From Diaporthe sp. PMI_573 (Eukaryota > Ascomycota > Sordariomycetes > Diaporthales > Diaporthaceae), in assembly GCA_021399435.1 (NCBI GenBank), contig JAJTUP010000004.1:1984001-2048000 (forward strand): DNA of 64,000 nucleotides, written 5' to 3'. The notes under the pieces were generated by a model. That model did not search any database. It was given only the letters and a program-made list of their open reading frames with translations, and had not been told where the DNA came from. A program made the position numbers and the translations under genes. Position 1 is the first letter of the stretch, and the number at the start of each line of letters is the position of its first letter. Shown here piece after piece: positions 47,277 through 59,183 of the stretch.

Positions 47277-49756
47277 TCAGCTCTTGTCATCAACCATACG
47301 TACAACGAGGTCCCTTGTCAGGCGGGGAAAGACTTGTAGGGCCCAAGGGTCCCCTGTACCTTATGCACGCCCCAGTCCCAGAAGTTAAGCGATCCACATT
47401 CACGAGCCAGAGCTACATGACTGGCTATACAATTAACCCACGCATCGGTAACACCTAGTACGAGATTTGGCCGACCGACCATGTCTCTACCCACGCCTGG
47501 GTGGTGTGGTACGACGACAGAAACATGCCCAACGCGCAGAATGCCAGCACGAAATTCATTGGTGCTGCGTGAGAGCATTATGCTGGAAGGGGAGAGAAAT
47601 CCACCACATCGAGGATGCCAGAGATGTTTACGCATATCACTCGGGATCACATGTCTCGAAAAAGTTAGATCGGAGGCTACCTTGGGAGGTTCCGCAGCAT
47701 TTAGTGTGGTTGCGGACGACGAACCCGTTTCTTGACAGCAAACCGAACACAAGCAGCCGGCAATGGGGCACGAGAAGTGCAAGCAATCCACCAGATCCAA
47801 TGTTTTTTGGCCTGGCCCGGGTTCCCGGCGTCCCCTGTCGTTTCATGGAGCCCAGATTCCGTGAACCACTCAACAGTGGAACCAGCAGTATGAAGCCCCT
47901 ATTAGAGGAAGCCCTACTGTCCACTCTCAGCTGGCTGGGCCGGTGACAGTTTCAACCCTCCCCGGAAGTCGCCCTCTGACCACGGTGCCTGCTCCGACTT
48001 CTGCTCACAGCGCTGATCGATCACATCGAAAAGTGCCGGTAGCGAAGGGATCTCGACTCAAGAACACATTCGAGCCCCCAACAAAGTATCAGCGAAAGCC
48101 AGTCTCGCGATAGGCTGAATGCGGTCTGGCGTGGCCTCTGCCCGCGCGTTGGTCCATTGCATACTGGATATTGGTTGCGCGCAATCGGTCCCAGCTCTCA
48201 CTGGCCCCGAGCCTGCGACTGTACAGTAGTCTGGCTCGCAGGACTTCTCACATGCATCGCGGACCCTCCCCCCGCCCCGACCACCACCCGGTTCGCAGAG
48301 CCTGAACGGCACATTTTCACGACGATCGCGGCCTTGCCCCAGGAGATATCTGGCGGACCCTTTTCGGTTGCTTCTCTCTTGTTCCCACTCACCTAGTCAA
48401 CCACTGACTCACTGCGCGACCGGTCACTATCGCATTGGCTTCCACATTCTCTAAAGACGTGTTGGCCTATCCAGAAAGCAGTGCCCTGCGAACTCGTGGG
48501 TTCTCTGCAAGTACATGTGCTCTGGGGAAATTACCCATTACCTAGCCGCCCAAAATAGTAAGACGGGGTGTCTGACAGCAGTGCCATCAGCCTTGCGTGG
48601 CGCGATTGGGGGTGGCATTGGCTATTTACACACAATTTCGATAATTTCCGGCTGCACACACCTTCGAACTCGCTTGGTACGCGCCTGAATCAGCGAGACA
48701 AGCGACAACCGTCACCAGTGGCCACACCCTTGCCCGGCGATATCCTCAACATATGAGCCAGAACCAGACACCACCGCTCTGCCATACACAAGTACACGGC
48801 CCAATCAGCGCTAGGCCGTCCTGACTATTGCCAGCTGGGGCTGCAAGGAGGTGATGGTTGTACTGCTGTGCCGCCTCGCTTCTGCACATCTCGACCACAC
48901 GGCCTTCGAGAAGCATTCGACCACTTTCTTGGCTTCGGGTTCCTGCCCCTAGTCGGGCAGAGCAACGGCTAGAGAGCTGCCGGCTCGGCCGCGCAACAGC
49001 GCCGTTGTCTTTGCTTCGTGGAGAGCCACGCGAGGACCACATTTTCCGCCTCACCTAGGTACTCCTGTCTTCCGCAGTGACTTTTGTCAGGACGGGATAC
49101 CCCAGTGCTTAGGTTGCAAACTTTCGAGGTTGCATCAGGAACAGCGGATTGGGACTTCGGCATCCTCCAAGCACGTACTCCCTTGGGTGCCGATCTGTTT
49201 TAATTTCACCGTTCCAATTGAGCGGATCGGACAGTAAGTGCCCCATTTTTGATCAATCCGCCTGGTTTATTCGCCAATGTCCCCTACCCCCTGACACTTT
49301 TGCGCGAGTTGCATAACAAGCCAGAATCCTTGATATCTTGGCCTGTCACTGCTCTCTTATTCATTCTTTTGAGCCCTCGCATTGTTTTGCGCCCCAATTG
49401 TCTCGACACGCGACAAGTACCCCAATTCCTTTTACACAGGGTGTCCGTCCCATCCCCATCCGACCACAAGAACACTTCACCGCCGCATAAGCAGTTTTGT
49501 ATCTTGTACCGTGCGGCCTTGGTACTATTGGTAGTTCTCCTGCATCTCAACAGACCACTTACGAGACGAGCAGGGCGTGGAGCTCGTACACGCGGTTGCA
49601 CAGAGCGCGAAAAGCAGCATTCCCGTCTGGTCGGGAAGCATCTCAGACTAGTGGAACGGGACAACCCTGGTTGTTATTCGAGGACATCTGCCCCGGCGGT
49701 CATCGAGCCGACCACCACACCTTGTTCGCCCCCGCCTCATATAGATTACGGGAGAG

Positions 49757-52315
49757 ATGCGAGCAGCATTAGGAGGGTCTGGGGGTTACTGGTCTTCCCA
49801 AAACCAGCGGAGGGCGACCAAAAAAAGCATTGGTGAAGCTTGTCCCGAGCCATCTTACCAGGACAACACATCTACCGCAAACAAACATTTCACCCCATTG
49901 ACTTCTGACAACGAAAACTTCGCCGATTTTCTCGAACCAGCCATTGATGGTCCCCCTTCGCCGGCCCGGATTAGAGCCCTGAGCAATAAGGTCAAGCAAG
50001 CATCAATCTCGGAGCGACATGTGAGCCAACAGACGACCTCATCTGGGTCATCATCTCTGCTGTCCCTCGGGTCGTTCGACCGACGACCATCCTGGGATAT
50101 ACCGCTGGAGTCCTTTTCGCTATCCAGGAAGTCTTCGACCCGCTCGACGACGAGCAGCATGCGAGAGCGTCCTGAGAGCGTCCAGGCAATTGGTAAGGCG
50201 ATATTCAACCGGAAAACCAAACTCAGGAGAGAAAGCCTGGTCACATCGACAGACATGGCACCGGAAAACACAGGCGAGCGTTCCCGGGCGCCTTCCGTCA
50301 CCAAGGAGCATGCCCTATCCAGCATGAACATTTTCAATCGACGGAGGACGGTGCAAGCACCCGAGGAAGCATTGTCTCAGAAACGACCGCAGATCTCAAG
50401 CCCTTTCAATTTCCAGCACGTTGCTCAAATACAGCGGGAACAGGTTCCAAACCTGGAACGATCGAGTCAAGCGCCTCCGCGAAATGAGTGGTCGACTGCT
50501 CGTGCCTCCGAAGTACCGACTATGGGGCCGTCGAGGGGCATCCAGGCGGAGGACTTGCGCGTGCCCAACTTCTCATCCAAAGCTACTCGCCCACATGACG
50601 ACGACGAAGTTGCCCCGGATGTTGTGCCGCACAGGCGGGAGAATAGCATATTCCGCCCACCCAGCTGGCACAAATCCCCTCCGAGGCCCATGGTCAAACA
50701 TTCACGATCTCAGGATCAGATCCCTGGCGTGCCTCCCCCCCGGCCCCCAAGGTCGCCGACGGGCCTGGATCTGAACTTCGATCTCATGCCTCCCGTGCCT
50801 CCGCCTCGCAGCTCCAGTCGACCGTCAATCCCGTCAGTCCCGCGTCGTGATTCCGAAGCTCTTGGGAACACCATGAGCGACCGAGCGCAGGCAATGAGTG
50901 GGTTCCGATTCCCACCGCCACTTCCACTCCATATGGAAGCGAGCAGCCCACCGCCAACTTCGCAGGGGCCATCCAGCCCCACCGCTACAGCAGAGCGTCG
51001 CTACTCTCGCATTTTCCTACCTTCGCCTACGGAGACTCCTAATTGGCCTCTGACATGTCCTCTCCACAATGCGAGTGTCTCGACATTCGAAGGCGGCTTG
51101 CCTGACGTGCCCGAGGAGGAGGAGCATCATGGTTTGCCCCGGAGGTCGCGGGCGAGTATCCGCAGTAACAATTCCTCGCTTCGGGGCTCACAATCTGTGC
51201 CGGCCTTGCGGAAGGCCTCGGTATCCGATTACAGCTCGCACGACCGTACTCTCAGTAGGGAGTCAACGATATTCGGTCATTTCGACTTGGCCGCCCTCCA
51301 GCGAGCCGAGAGAGAGGTCATGGAGGATGCGCAAGATGATTCAGACCCACTTCCTCGAGATATTTGGGAGGATGTAATCGACTATTGCTATGAACATGAG
51401 GCTGAGGCCGACTGCGACTACGATTGGGACCGGCCATCGATTGATATGGGCAAGGAACCGACATTCCTGTTCACCGAAGATGAAACCGATGATGGGCCCT
51501 TCTTTCGAACAACGTCCGAGCATTTCGAAATCCCAGCCTTGAGCCCCTGTAGCCATCTTTCCGTGGGTAGCGCTCAAGACGCGGAAGAGGCCATCACACC
51601 AACTATCTCAGCCAGCGGTACGAAGTCTCCAACGCGGTCCAACTTCTCGCTTCCCCGGCGAGACTGTGTCCAACCGCAGCGCTTGCTTCACGAGCGGACG
51701 GCCTCGCAATTGTCCGCCTCTAAGGAGCCCCAGGGATACACTCTTTCGCCGTCGATGCTGATCCCGAATGATTACCAACAAGAAATGCTTGCTCACCAGA
51801 ATGAGCGCTTCGAGGAGACCGAGGGCCTGGGCCAGGCAGTGACGTGGGAGGAGCCGACCATGACGGCGGAGGGTTCGAATCTATTCGTGCCAATCAGGGC
51901 TAGCAGCTCGACCACCGCGAGCGCCATGTCCTCGCGGTCCAACTTCGACCGGCATATCTCCACGACGTCCTCTACCAACACCGACTATACGCGCATGACC
52001 ATGAGCACCGGCTCGGTCAACATCGAGGACTACCTGCCCAAGGACGACGCGCCACGAGCCATCACGACGGACGACTCAGAAGCCCCGCAAACCGCCACTG
52101 CCGTACCGAACCACGCCCGGTCCCAGAGCATCGCTGGCCTCCTGAACTCGATGGACTCGAAACCCCTGAGCCGGGGGAACCACAGCAGCGACCCGAACCT
52201 CGACAAGCTGCACTCCGCCAAGCGTCAGGTCGGCCGTGGCCGCTCCAGGACACTGAGCGCCAGCCCCCCTCCTGGGCAGTACGCCCTTTTCCCGAGGCCG
52301 GCGAACCTGAAATAA
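49757..52315 (+). CDS. CRIB-motif scaffold-like protein (putative Cdc42/Rac-binding)
   Basis: Single exon of 852 aa, mostly disordered and rich in Ser, Pro and Arg. A CRIB-like motif lies at about residues 213-226, ISSPFNFQHVAQIQ, matching I-S-x-P-x-x-F-x-H. The second histidine of the classic motif is Gln and the following Val-Gly is absent. CRIB motifs bind GTP-loaded Cdc42 or Rac. Proline-rich SH3-ligand segments (VPPPRPPRSP at about 330 and PPVPPPRSSSRP) follow. Near the N-terminus DNENFADFLEPAIDGPPSPA looks conserved, and WEDVIDYCYEHEAEADCDYD gives an acidic folded patch near 540. There is no kinase or PH domain. This suggests a polarity or cytoskeleton scaffold. The ATG at 49757 is the first in frame. 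An upstream intron with a different start is possible. Confidence 0.8.
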   Translation: MRAALGGSGGYWSSQNQRRATKKSIGEACPEPSYQDNTSTANKHFTPLTSDNENFADFLEPAIDGPPSPARIRALSNKVKQASISERHVSQQTTSSGSSSLLSLGSFDRRPSWDIPLESFSLSRKSSTRSTTSSMRERPESVQAIGKAIFNRKTKLRRESLVTSTDMAPENTGERSRAPSVTKEHALSSMNIFNRRRTVQAPEEALSQKRPQISSPFNFQHVAQIQREQVPNLERSSQAPPRNEWSTARASEVPTMGPSRGIQAEDLRVPNFSSKATRPHDDDEVAPDVVPHRRENSIFRPPSWHKSPPRPMVKHSRSQDQIPGVPPPRPPRSPTGLDLNFDLMPPVPPPRSSSRPSIPSVPRRDSEALGNTMSDRAQAMSGFRFPPPLPLHMEASSPPPTSQGPSSPTATAERRYSRIFLPSPTETPNWPLTCPLHNASVSTFEGGLPDVPEEEEHHGLPRRSRASIRSNNSSLRGSQSVPALRKASVSDYSSHDRTLSRESTIFGHFDLAALQRAEREVMEDAQDDSDPLPRDIWEDVIDYCYEHEAEADCDYDWDRPSIDMGKEPTFLFTEDETDDGPFFRTTSEHFEIPALSPCSHLSVGSAQDAEEAITPTISASGTKSPTRSNFSLPRRDCVQPQRLLHERTASQLSASKEPQGYTLSPSMLIPNDYQQEMLAHQNERFEETEGLGQAVTWEEPTMTAEGSNLFVPIRASSSTTASAMSSRSNFDRHISTTSSTNTDYTRMTMSTGSVNIEDYLPKDDAPRAITTDDSEAPQTATAVPNHARSQSIAGLLNSMDSKPLSRGNHSSDPNLDKLHSAKRQVGRGRSRTLSASPPPGQYALFPRPANLK

Positions 52316-53956
52316 GCTCGAAAACCGAGCTCAACTACTATGTTTGGACAATCGTCTGCATGCGCTTCGATGTGTTCCATCCACACCATTCGGATGTCCC
52401 GACCCGGTCCTCTCAAATCTCCTTTATATCTGTTTATGTACCGGCGATCGGAGCTGTCAATCCGTCATGCTCAACATGCCCAGAAAGGCTCATCATTTTT
52501 TTTTTTCATTGTGTCTCATCAGCATTTGATTTTACCCTGGACCCCGGTTTGGGTCACAGGAAGGACCGCTTTCGCCTGCTGGAACTCAGCAGGACGCTTG
52601 GGTATTGCTTAAATACGGGGTACAAAAGAAGGGCTCTGAGCCCCCCGGGTCAACACACGCGCGCGCGTACACATACACATCTTTTCATTTTTTTTTCCCC
52701 GAGTCATCGTCTAGTGGGATTCGTTGATGGCGCAAACAATACGGGAATTCCTTTTCCCCCGGACTTCTTGCATTCATGGACGGGCCAATTATAGACCAAA
52801 ACATTATTGGGGTTGTACTGGGAAATGGTGTTCTGAATGGGTTTTTTCTCGTCCGCCATGGAGCAAGGGGTACTGGGGCCTTGGGTGACGCTTTTTTACT
52901 TGATGGGTTTCGACTTGACAAGCTATATCGGGGCGAGTGGAGGGGCGGTTTGGGAATTCGGTGGGATGCGGTTCACCTCAGCCCGCCCGGCCGGTGCGTG
53001 GTGCAAACATAAGAAAAAAATCATATGGGGACTTAATAGTACTGTTCTATTATCCTGTATACCGACTGTACTTGTATCCTAGCCGAGCCGGCGGAAAGGG
53101 TCCTGCGCGAGACAAGTTAATACTACTGTGGTATCTGCCCTGCATATATGTTGTCCACTGATCGAGTCTTGTCCGAAAAACATAGCGCAGAGCGAGGACC
53201 GGCTCCTCTAACGAGTGATGTCTGCGGAACTCATGAGGTTCTTCTGTGTAAGGATGACTCGCATGCCCAGCCGGGTCAATGTCTCGGGAAAGACGATGAT
53301 CAAGGGAGCGTGGTGTGTGACGTTCTTGTCGTCAAGCCACAGTATCACGGCAGTTGTTCTGCGCTCTGACCCCTTGAATTAGTGTCCTCGATGTGTCACA
53401 TTCGTATCTGATTAATCTACACGTGGTGGTGTGGTCTCGCCGTAGTGTCACGTCTTACCGAGGAACGCTAGCCATAGGGGCAGCAGATGTGTGAATAGCA
53501 TCACACGGGATACATATAGTAGTGCCTGGTGCCTCGTGGAGGCTGCCCCGGGAAGCTGCTGTCGATGCCGGCGAATTTGAAAAGGGGAAATACTTATCAT
53601 GGCTGGATAGACTGAGAGTGTAGGCATTGTTGGTATAATGTGTTTCTCCCTACCTCCCCAACCCCGGGAGCGATCGTACGGTGTGTCAGTAGAATAATGG
53701 TCTTCCCACACATATTCCAGATTGGCGGTAATCAGACTAGGTTACGCTCAAATTACAAAGACGAGATCACGTATGATTCACAGTAAGAGAGAAGGTGCCT
53801 CAAAGCATTGGTATACAAGCCTGGCATGATACCTTTACGCTGGAAAGTCGTTATCCCTCCGGCCATGATGCACCACCTGGGTGTCCACATGAAAAAAGAC
53901 TCGAATAGTTGTTTCCAGAGTACGGCAAGAATCTTTTCCAATACCAGCAATGCGCC
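52316..53956. other. Convergent intergenic region between the CRIB gene and RCE1
   Basis: 1.6 kb of 3' flanks with T-rich tracts (near 52498 and 52686) and a short alternating purine/pyrimidine run near 52660. Small open frames have no motif. I see no gene here. Confidence 0.5.
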
Positions 53957-55142
53957 TCATATGGGAACCAGAGCATTCCCACTCTCAGTCAAGGCCCAAA
54001 GCTGGCGCCACCAGCCCACAGCCCCGACGACCAGCAGCACGTAGTACGCAGCCGACCACCCCATCCCGAGGGCGACCGCCCCGCGGGCGCGGTCCCAGCC
54101 CTCGACCCGCCCCCAGACGCGCGGCAGGCCCATGCAGTTGCACAGGACGTGAACAGCAAAGACGGCGAGCAGGGACCCCGAGCGCAAAAAGACAAAGGTG
54201 GCGTAGGCGCCAAAGAGGGTCGTGTAGCCTAGCTGGAAGAGCGAGCGCAGCAGCGCGGCGGCGAGGGGCACGCCCGGGTGGGTGATGCGGAACTCGTACA
54301 GGTGGTGCACGTGGGCGAGGCCGAAGACGAGCGGGGAGACGAAGATGGTCTTGGTCAGCGAGGTGCGCGCCAGGACCATCAGGGGCACCGAGGCGGAGCG
54401 GAAGAGGGCTTCTTCTGTTAGGGGGCCCTGTGGGGTGGAGCAAGGTTAGCGGTGTGTGTGAGTGTGCCTGGGATAGAAGGAGGAAATAGAAGGGTGAGGA
54501 TCGTCCTACAGCAACGATATTCCTCCACGCAGTCATCTCGCGCAGGACACGCTTAACAGGCTCAAGCGAAAGCCAGTCCCTCCAGCCCCCCTCAACGACG
54601 AGGTACTCAAACAGCGGGCCGAGGAACAGCAGCGCCGTCAACAACAAAGCCCTGAGGGACTCGGCCAGCCCCACGGGCCAGTACCCGAGCTCGCGGAATG
54701 CGGCGCCGACGCCGTGCCCGCCCACGCGCGTGAGGACCGCCAGCGTCGTCAGCGAGGCAAGGACGCAGGTGAGCGTGACGGAGGCGATGCGCGCGCGGAT
54801 GACGTGCGGCGCGTCACGGCTTAGGGTTGGCGAGGGCCGGGTCTTTGGTGAGAGGTAGAAGGGCGCCACGTAGAGGATCGTGTAGAGGACCTATGAGGGC
54901 GGGTCAGCGTATATTATATTGGGGGGTATGTGTCTCTCTCTGTGTGTGTGTGTGTGAACTCACGAGTAATAAAACGGCCGTGGAGGTCGCGATGGGCGGT
55001 GACGCCTCGGCTGAAGATGTGCATTGTCAGTATTGAGTTGGGACTGGAGATGGCAGTCCGCGGGGTTGATATAGAATCAGTCTCTCCTCTCACCTTCCTT
55101 CTTATACAACATGTCCGTCAAATATGTTGTGATTGAAGGCAT
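53957..55142 (-). CDS. RCE1: CAAX prenyl protease 2 (Ras-converting enzyme), ER membrane
   Basis: Removes the -AAX tripeptide from prenylated CAAX proteins such as Ras and Rho in the ER membrane. The model is complement(join(53957..54427,54510..54890,54964..55010,55094..55142)), 315 aa. Exon 1 encodes MPSITTYLTDMLYKKE. Exons 2 and 3 add the first helices (STAVLLLVLYTILYVAPFYL) and LFEYLVVEGGWRDW. Exon 4 carries the active-site motifs of the CPBP/Abi family: PLTEEALFRS, with E164 and E165, then FGLAHVHHLYEF, with the catalytic His near 198, and HVLCNCMGLP with the last conserved His and Asn. Introns are 82, 73 and 83 nt; intron 2 contains a CT/TG microsatellite at about 54932-54956. The first two exons are short and were placed by frame and motif, so the N-terminus is slightly less certain. 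Confidence 0.93.
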
Positions 55143-55844
55143 CTTGATTAGAGACAGACAGAGCAATCTGGAACCTGCTCAGCTCACCAACGCTGGGCCC
55201 TCCAAAGCTCTGACTCAAGAAAACCAGGTCTCCCAAGGGAAAGAGAGCAAAAGCTGGAGAACCTTTGAATAGGAGGCCTGTGTTGTTCTTGGTGGGTCTG
55301 GGGCGGGCCAAACCGAGAACAATGTTTACGGTTTTGCTTGTGTCGCCAGGTTGCCGCAAAGAGCGAAAGGCTGACGTGCCCATTCTTTAGACCAACCCCA
55401 CCCGTGGACCCAGTCGAGCGCAGGCCAGTCAACAGCCCTTTGGAAGTAACTATATCTGCGGGACCATCACTTTCAAAGTCTCATTCTTTAGGAATTGGAA
55501 ATGTCATGGGCGCAGTCATATTTATGCATGGCGTGTGGTTGACTACTCGTCGGCACGTGGTGGGACACTACTGAAGTCGGGCGCAAAACGCTTGCTCACT
55601 GCTCGCGTTACAGGCAGAATAACACTATATTACCACCGTTGCGTATAGTCTATACCATCATGGAACATTGTACCAGTCGGCTAAAAAAAAAAAAGGTGCA
55701 CGCGCCCCGCCCCTATCCCAACGCAATGCATGGCTCGCTATAAACAAACAACCATGATATCGTGACAGAACCACCAGCCGCAGAGGCCTTGGCATGGGCC
55801 ACCACTCCATGGCGAGTGCCTCCCTTCAGCTGGTCCCTACTAGC
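55143..55844. other. Region between the RCE1 start and AKR1 stop
   Basis: 0.7 kb holding the RCE1 promoter and AKR1 3' flank (both genes on the minus strand). A run of twelve A lies at about 55684. No further coding sequence is seen. Confidence 0.5.
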
Positions 55845-58272
55845 TCATACCTCCTCACCCGGGACGGCCTCGTACGCGCCTCTCCTCCTGCCAATCATCT
55901 GCATGAGGCTCGGCGTCTCATACACGGCGGCGTAGTTAATAACCTGCCCGCTCAGCATGGCTGTACCACTCTCGCGCTGCCCAAACAGGGGTGCCGAGTC
56001 ACACCAGAAGTCCTTGCAGTTCGTCATGCAGCCCCTGCTGTAGGGGTTCTTGCCCTTGCGCCTCTTGTTCTTGCCGCCGGCCGCCGCGCCGCGGCCCGTG
56101 GCCGTCTCGACGAAGGCGTCCACGCCCAGGAGCTTGCTCATGCTCTTGAAGAAGCCGCCCCCGCCGTGCCTGTGGCCGTGGCCGTGGCCGGCTGCTTCCG
56201 ACTGCGCCGCCGCCCCGGACGGCGGGATCGCGTCGGGGTGGGTGGGGTCGAGAGGCGCACCGGTCGAGGTGAAGACAGACGTGAGCGAGCTGGCGGCTAC
56301 ATGGTTGACGCCGAACATGTTCTCATAGGTGGTCATCGCCCTGGCGACCTGTATGAACTGCACAAAGAGAAGCATGCCCACCCATGTAAGTTGCAAGTTG
56401 GCCCAGAAGCCGAGCAGTACGGTGTATGTGTCGGTGTTGATGATCTGGCAGATAGTGGGCCCAAAAATATTGCACTGGTCGGATGCAGAACCCATGGAAG
56501 CGGTGTAGTAGTAGTAAAGGACGCCATCGAGCATGAAGATTGCTAGGGTCAGGTTGATGAGGTAGAGGAAGAAGTGCCGGTGGTTGTTAACGCCTACGCA
56601 GTTGTAGACCCACGGGCAGTGGCTAAGACTCCAGGTTAGTCGGACGATCAGTTGCACAAGTGCTTTCGATGCTGTTACTCACTGGTCATGTCGCGCCACA
56701 CATCGCTGACACCGCCGACAGTGCTTGCTCCTCAGTGGCGTCCGGATCATGCACTGCACGCAGAAGTTGGCCTCGTCGTACTTCCAGAGGCCTATCAGTT
56801 CATCGATGACGGCCTTTTGCTCGGCGATGCCGTTCATCTTGGGCACAAAACCAGGGTCGAAGACCATGCAGCAGTAGTAGAACCATGCACAGAACCCAAG
56901 AAGGCCGGCGAGACTCAGGTTCATCAGTAGGTGGCGGTGCTCGGAGTCTGCGCAAGTTAGTTATTCTGCTACGTAGCTGGCAAAGAAAAGGGCAGTGGCT
57001 CACCGGCTCTGAACGTCGTGGCGGGCAATACTGTGAGGAGCCATCTCAGGGACACTAGGAACAGGGACGCAGAGAAGATGCCCGCCATCCAGGGCGTCCT
57101 CTGGAACGAGCGCATATCCGGCGGCGCAAAGGTCAGGACCCGTTTTGCAACCTCCTGCAACACGTAACCAACAGCCAAGGCAATAGGCACCCCGGCGAAG
57201 ACGGGGAAGGCGGCCATGATGGCGACCATGGTCCATACCATCAACAAGGGCCACAGGAAGGTGAACTTGGTGACAAAGCCCCTCCTGTCCTTGACCAGAT
57301 AGCTTGCCCCCGGGAAGCTCGGCGTGATCAGGTGGCCGTCCTCGTCGTAGCCGCACTCCTTGAGGGCCTTGTGCCACGCCGACAGCGTCTTAAGCTCCTC
57401 GGCCGTGATGGCCGGGGTCTTGCCGGTCTCTGTCTTTGCGAAGCGGTCGGCGCCGTACTCGATGAGCTTCTGCACGCACCCGGGGCTCCCCTTAACCAGG
57501 GCCCAGTGCAGCGCCGTGAAGCCCGACTCGTCCTTGGCGTGAACGCTGGCGCCCCAGCGCAGGTAGACGTCGACGCAGGCGGGGAAGCCCTTGTACGCGG
57601 CCCACATGAGCCCCGTGTGCCCGTAGCTGTCGAGGACGTCGACGGGGATGCCGGTGTGCAGGAGGAGGGTGAGCAGCAGGACGTTGCCGTTGAAGGTGCT
57701 GATGTGCAACGTGTTGTAACCCTGCGCGTCGGTGACCAACGGGTCGGCGCCGTGCTGCAGCAGCAGGTGGACGGTGTAGTAGTGGCAGCGCTGGGCCGCC
57801 CACTGCAGCGGCGTCGCGACCGACTCTCCTCCTTTCTTGTTCATCGGGGAGCCTCTGTCGATGAGGAACTTGCACATGGCATACTGGTTGTTTATCGCGG
57901 CCCACTGGAAAGAGTCGGACATGTCAGCTCAGAGGTACAACGTCGTGTCTCGTGCCTGGCGGCAGGTACTGGCATGCGTACATGTAGTGCAGTGATGCCC
58001 TCGTCATCCGCGTAGGTGGCATCGTACTCCTTGGTCTCGAACAGCGCCTCCATGGCGGGTATATCGCCAATCCTCGCGATCTGCATTATGTCCGTGTCGA
58101 CCTCGCCATCACCACCGCCTTTGCCATTCACACTGCCGCTCCCCTTTCCATTGCCGTTGCCATTGGGCAGGCTCCCCAGTTCCAGGTCCGAGCTGACCTG
58201 GGGGTCGACCTTTGTGCTTTTGGACGTCGGCTGTATGGGCGCGCCGGAGCTGTGTGTTTCCTTGCTGGCCAT
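55845..58272 (-). CDS. AKR1: Ankyrin-repeat DHHC palmitoyltransferase, Akr1 type
   Basis: Golgi-membrane S-acyltransferase of the Akr1/HIP14 group; yeast Akr1 palmitoylates Yck2 and dampens pheromone signalling. The model is complement(join(55845..56622,56683..56947,57004..57904,57982..58272)), 744 aa. Exon 1 is a disordered N-terminus followed by [17 protein letters not shown]. Exon 2 holds about six ankyrin repeats (for example [20 protein letters not shown] and [20 protein letters not shown]) and four membrane helices. Exon 3 has the Cys-rich region [20 protein letters not shown]. The catalytic DHHC tetrad (about 485-488) is restored across the intron between exons 3 and 4, the first His codon being split; [17 protein letters not shown] follows. 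Two further helices and a TTxE-like element ([12 protein letters not shown]) complete it. It is divergent from the SRP receptor gene. Confidence 0.96.
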
Positions 58273-59183
58273 GGCGGCCGTTGGATGGTCGGGTTTGGAC
58301 TCGTGGGGTCGCCGCGACGATAGCCACTCTCGCGTGTGGTGTTGAGCGCAGCTGGACGACCGGCTTCAAAGCAACGCGGTCGGGGGTGGCGGACCGGTCG
58401 AAGACGCAGGATACTTGGGGAGGGACAATGCGCAACGCTCGGTTCTGACTGTGTCGTGTGTTTTACAGAATGCTCATGCTGGGATGGGAATCACAATATC
58501 ATTACACACTCAAGTCAGTGAGCCATTGGAACGAGCATGCGATCATAGGGAAAAGGCTGACGGGGTGGGTAAGCCGGGGGTTTGAAAAGAAGGACGGTGT
58601 TGGGATGGCAGTGCAAGCAAGACCACCCACACTCAGTCGCCAGACAGAGTGACCGATCTGCATGGCCAACACTTATTAATTGCTACGCTACAGACCTAAG
58701 CCTCACTAAGAACTGCAGTGCTGTCGGATTATGCGTGCCGGCAGCGGTTTTTAGATCTTAGTGCCAACCGCCCTGACCCCTGCAGCCAGACTTCCCCATG
58801 TCTTCTCAGTGTCTTGGTCTTTTTTATCGGTATCCGTATCGATAGCACCAGGGACCCGTCCAGCTGTCATGTCGAGTCGAGCATTCTCTGGGGCAGCATC
58901 GTGAACATACGACCAAACATACGACCGCACCAACCGGAAGCTTTGTCTTCCACGACGGCCCTGATCAGTGGGGAAACACCTCGAGTGCTACCAAAGTACC
59001 TAGGTACAGACGTGCAGCCGGCACAGGCGATCTGTATTTATCTCGGCCGCCCTACACAGCACAAACCTCGACCAGGTCCAGCTGCAGCTCTAATTCCTCA
59101 GCCTCCATCCTCCCACCTCCTGCCTCACGGCGGCACAAGGCACAAGGACAGGTCTCACCAACCCCGCCCCCCAGCTGCCCACC
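58273..59183. other. Divergent promoter region, AKR1 and SRP receptor beta
   Basis: 0.9 kb between two start codons. A 12-bp palindrome GTACCTAGGTAC lies at 58996-59007, about 180 bp upstream of the SRP receptor start. An open plus-strand frame runs through from 58718 but has no features of a gene. Confidence 0.5.

Larger units (their letters stand above)
39867..49756. other. 9.9-kb gene-poor region
   Basis: No intact recognisable gene. A 119-codon minus-strand frame at 40287-40646 (Cys-poor, with HILFDGAKLIYLLGDGKY) and fragments at 46768-47276 look partly coding but match nothing I know. A GGCCCAGCA array lies at 43756-43782. A cluster of TACGTA/GGTACC palindromes lies at 45019-45100. The right end (about 49.2-49.75 kb) should be the promoter and leader of the CRIB gene. 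Composition is balanced, unlike AT-rich RIP blocks. Confidence 0.45.
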
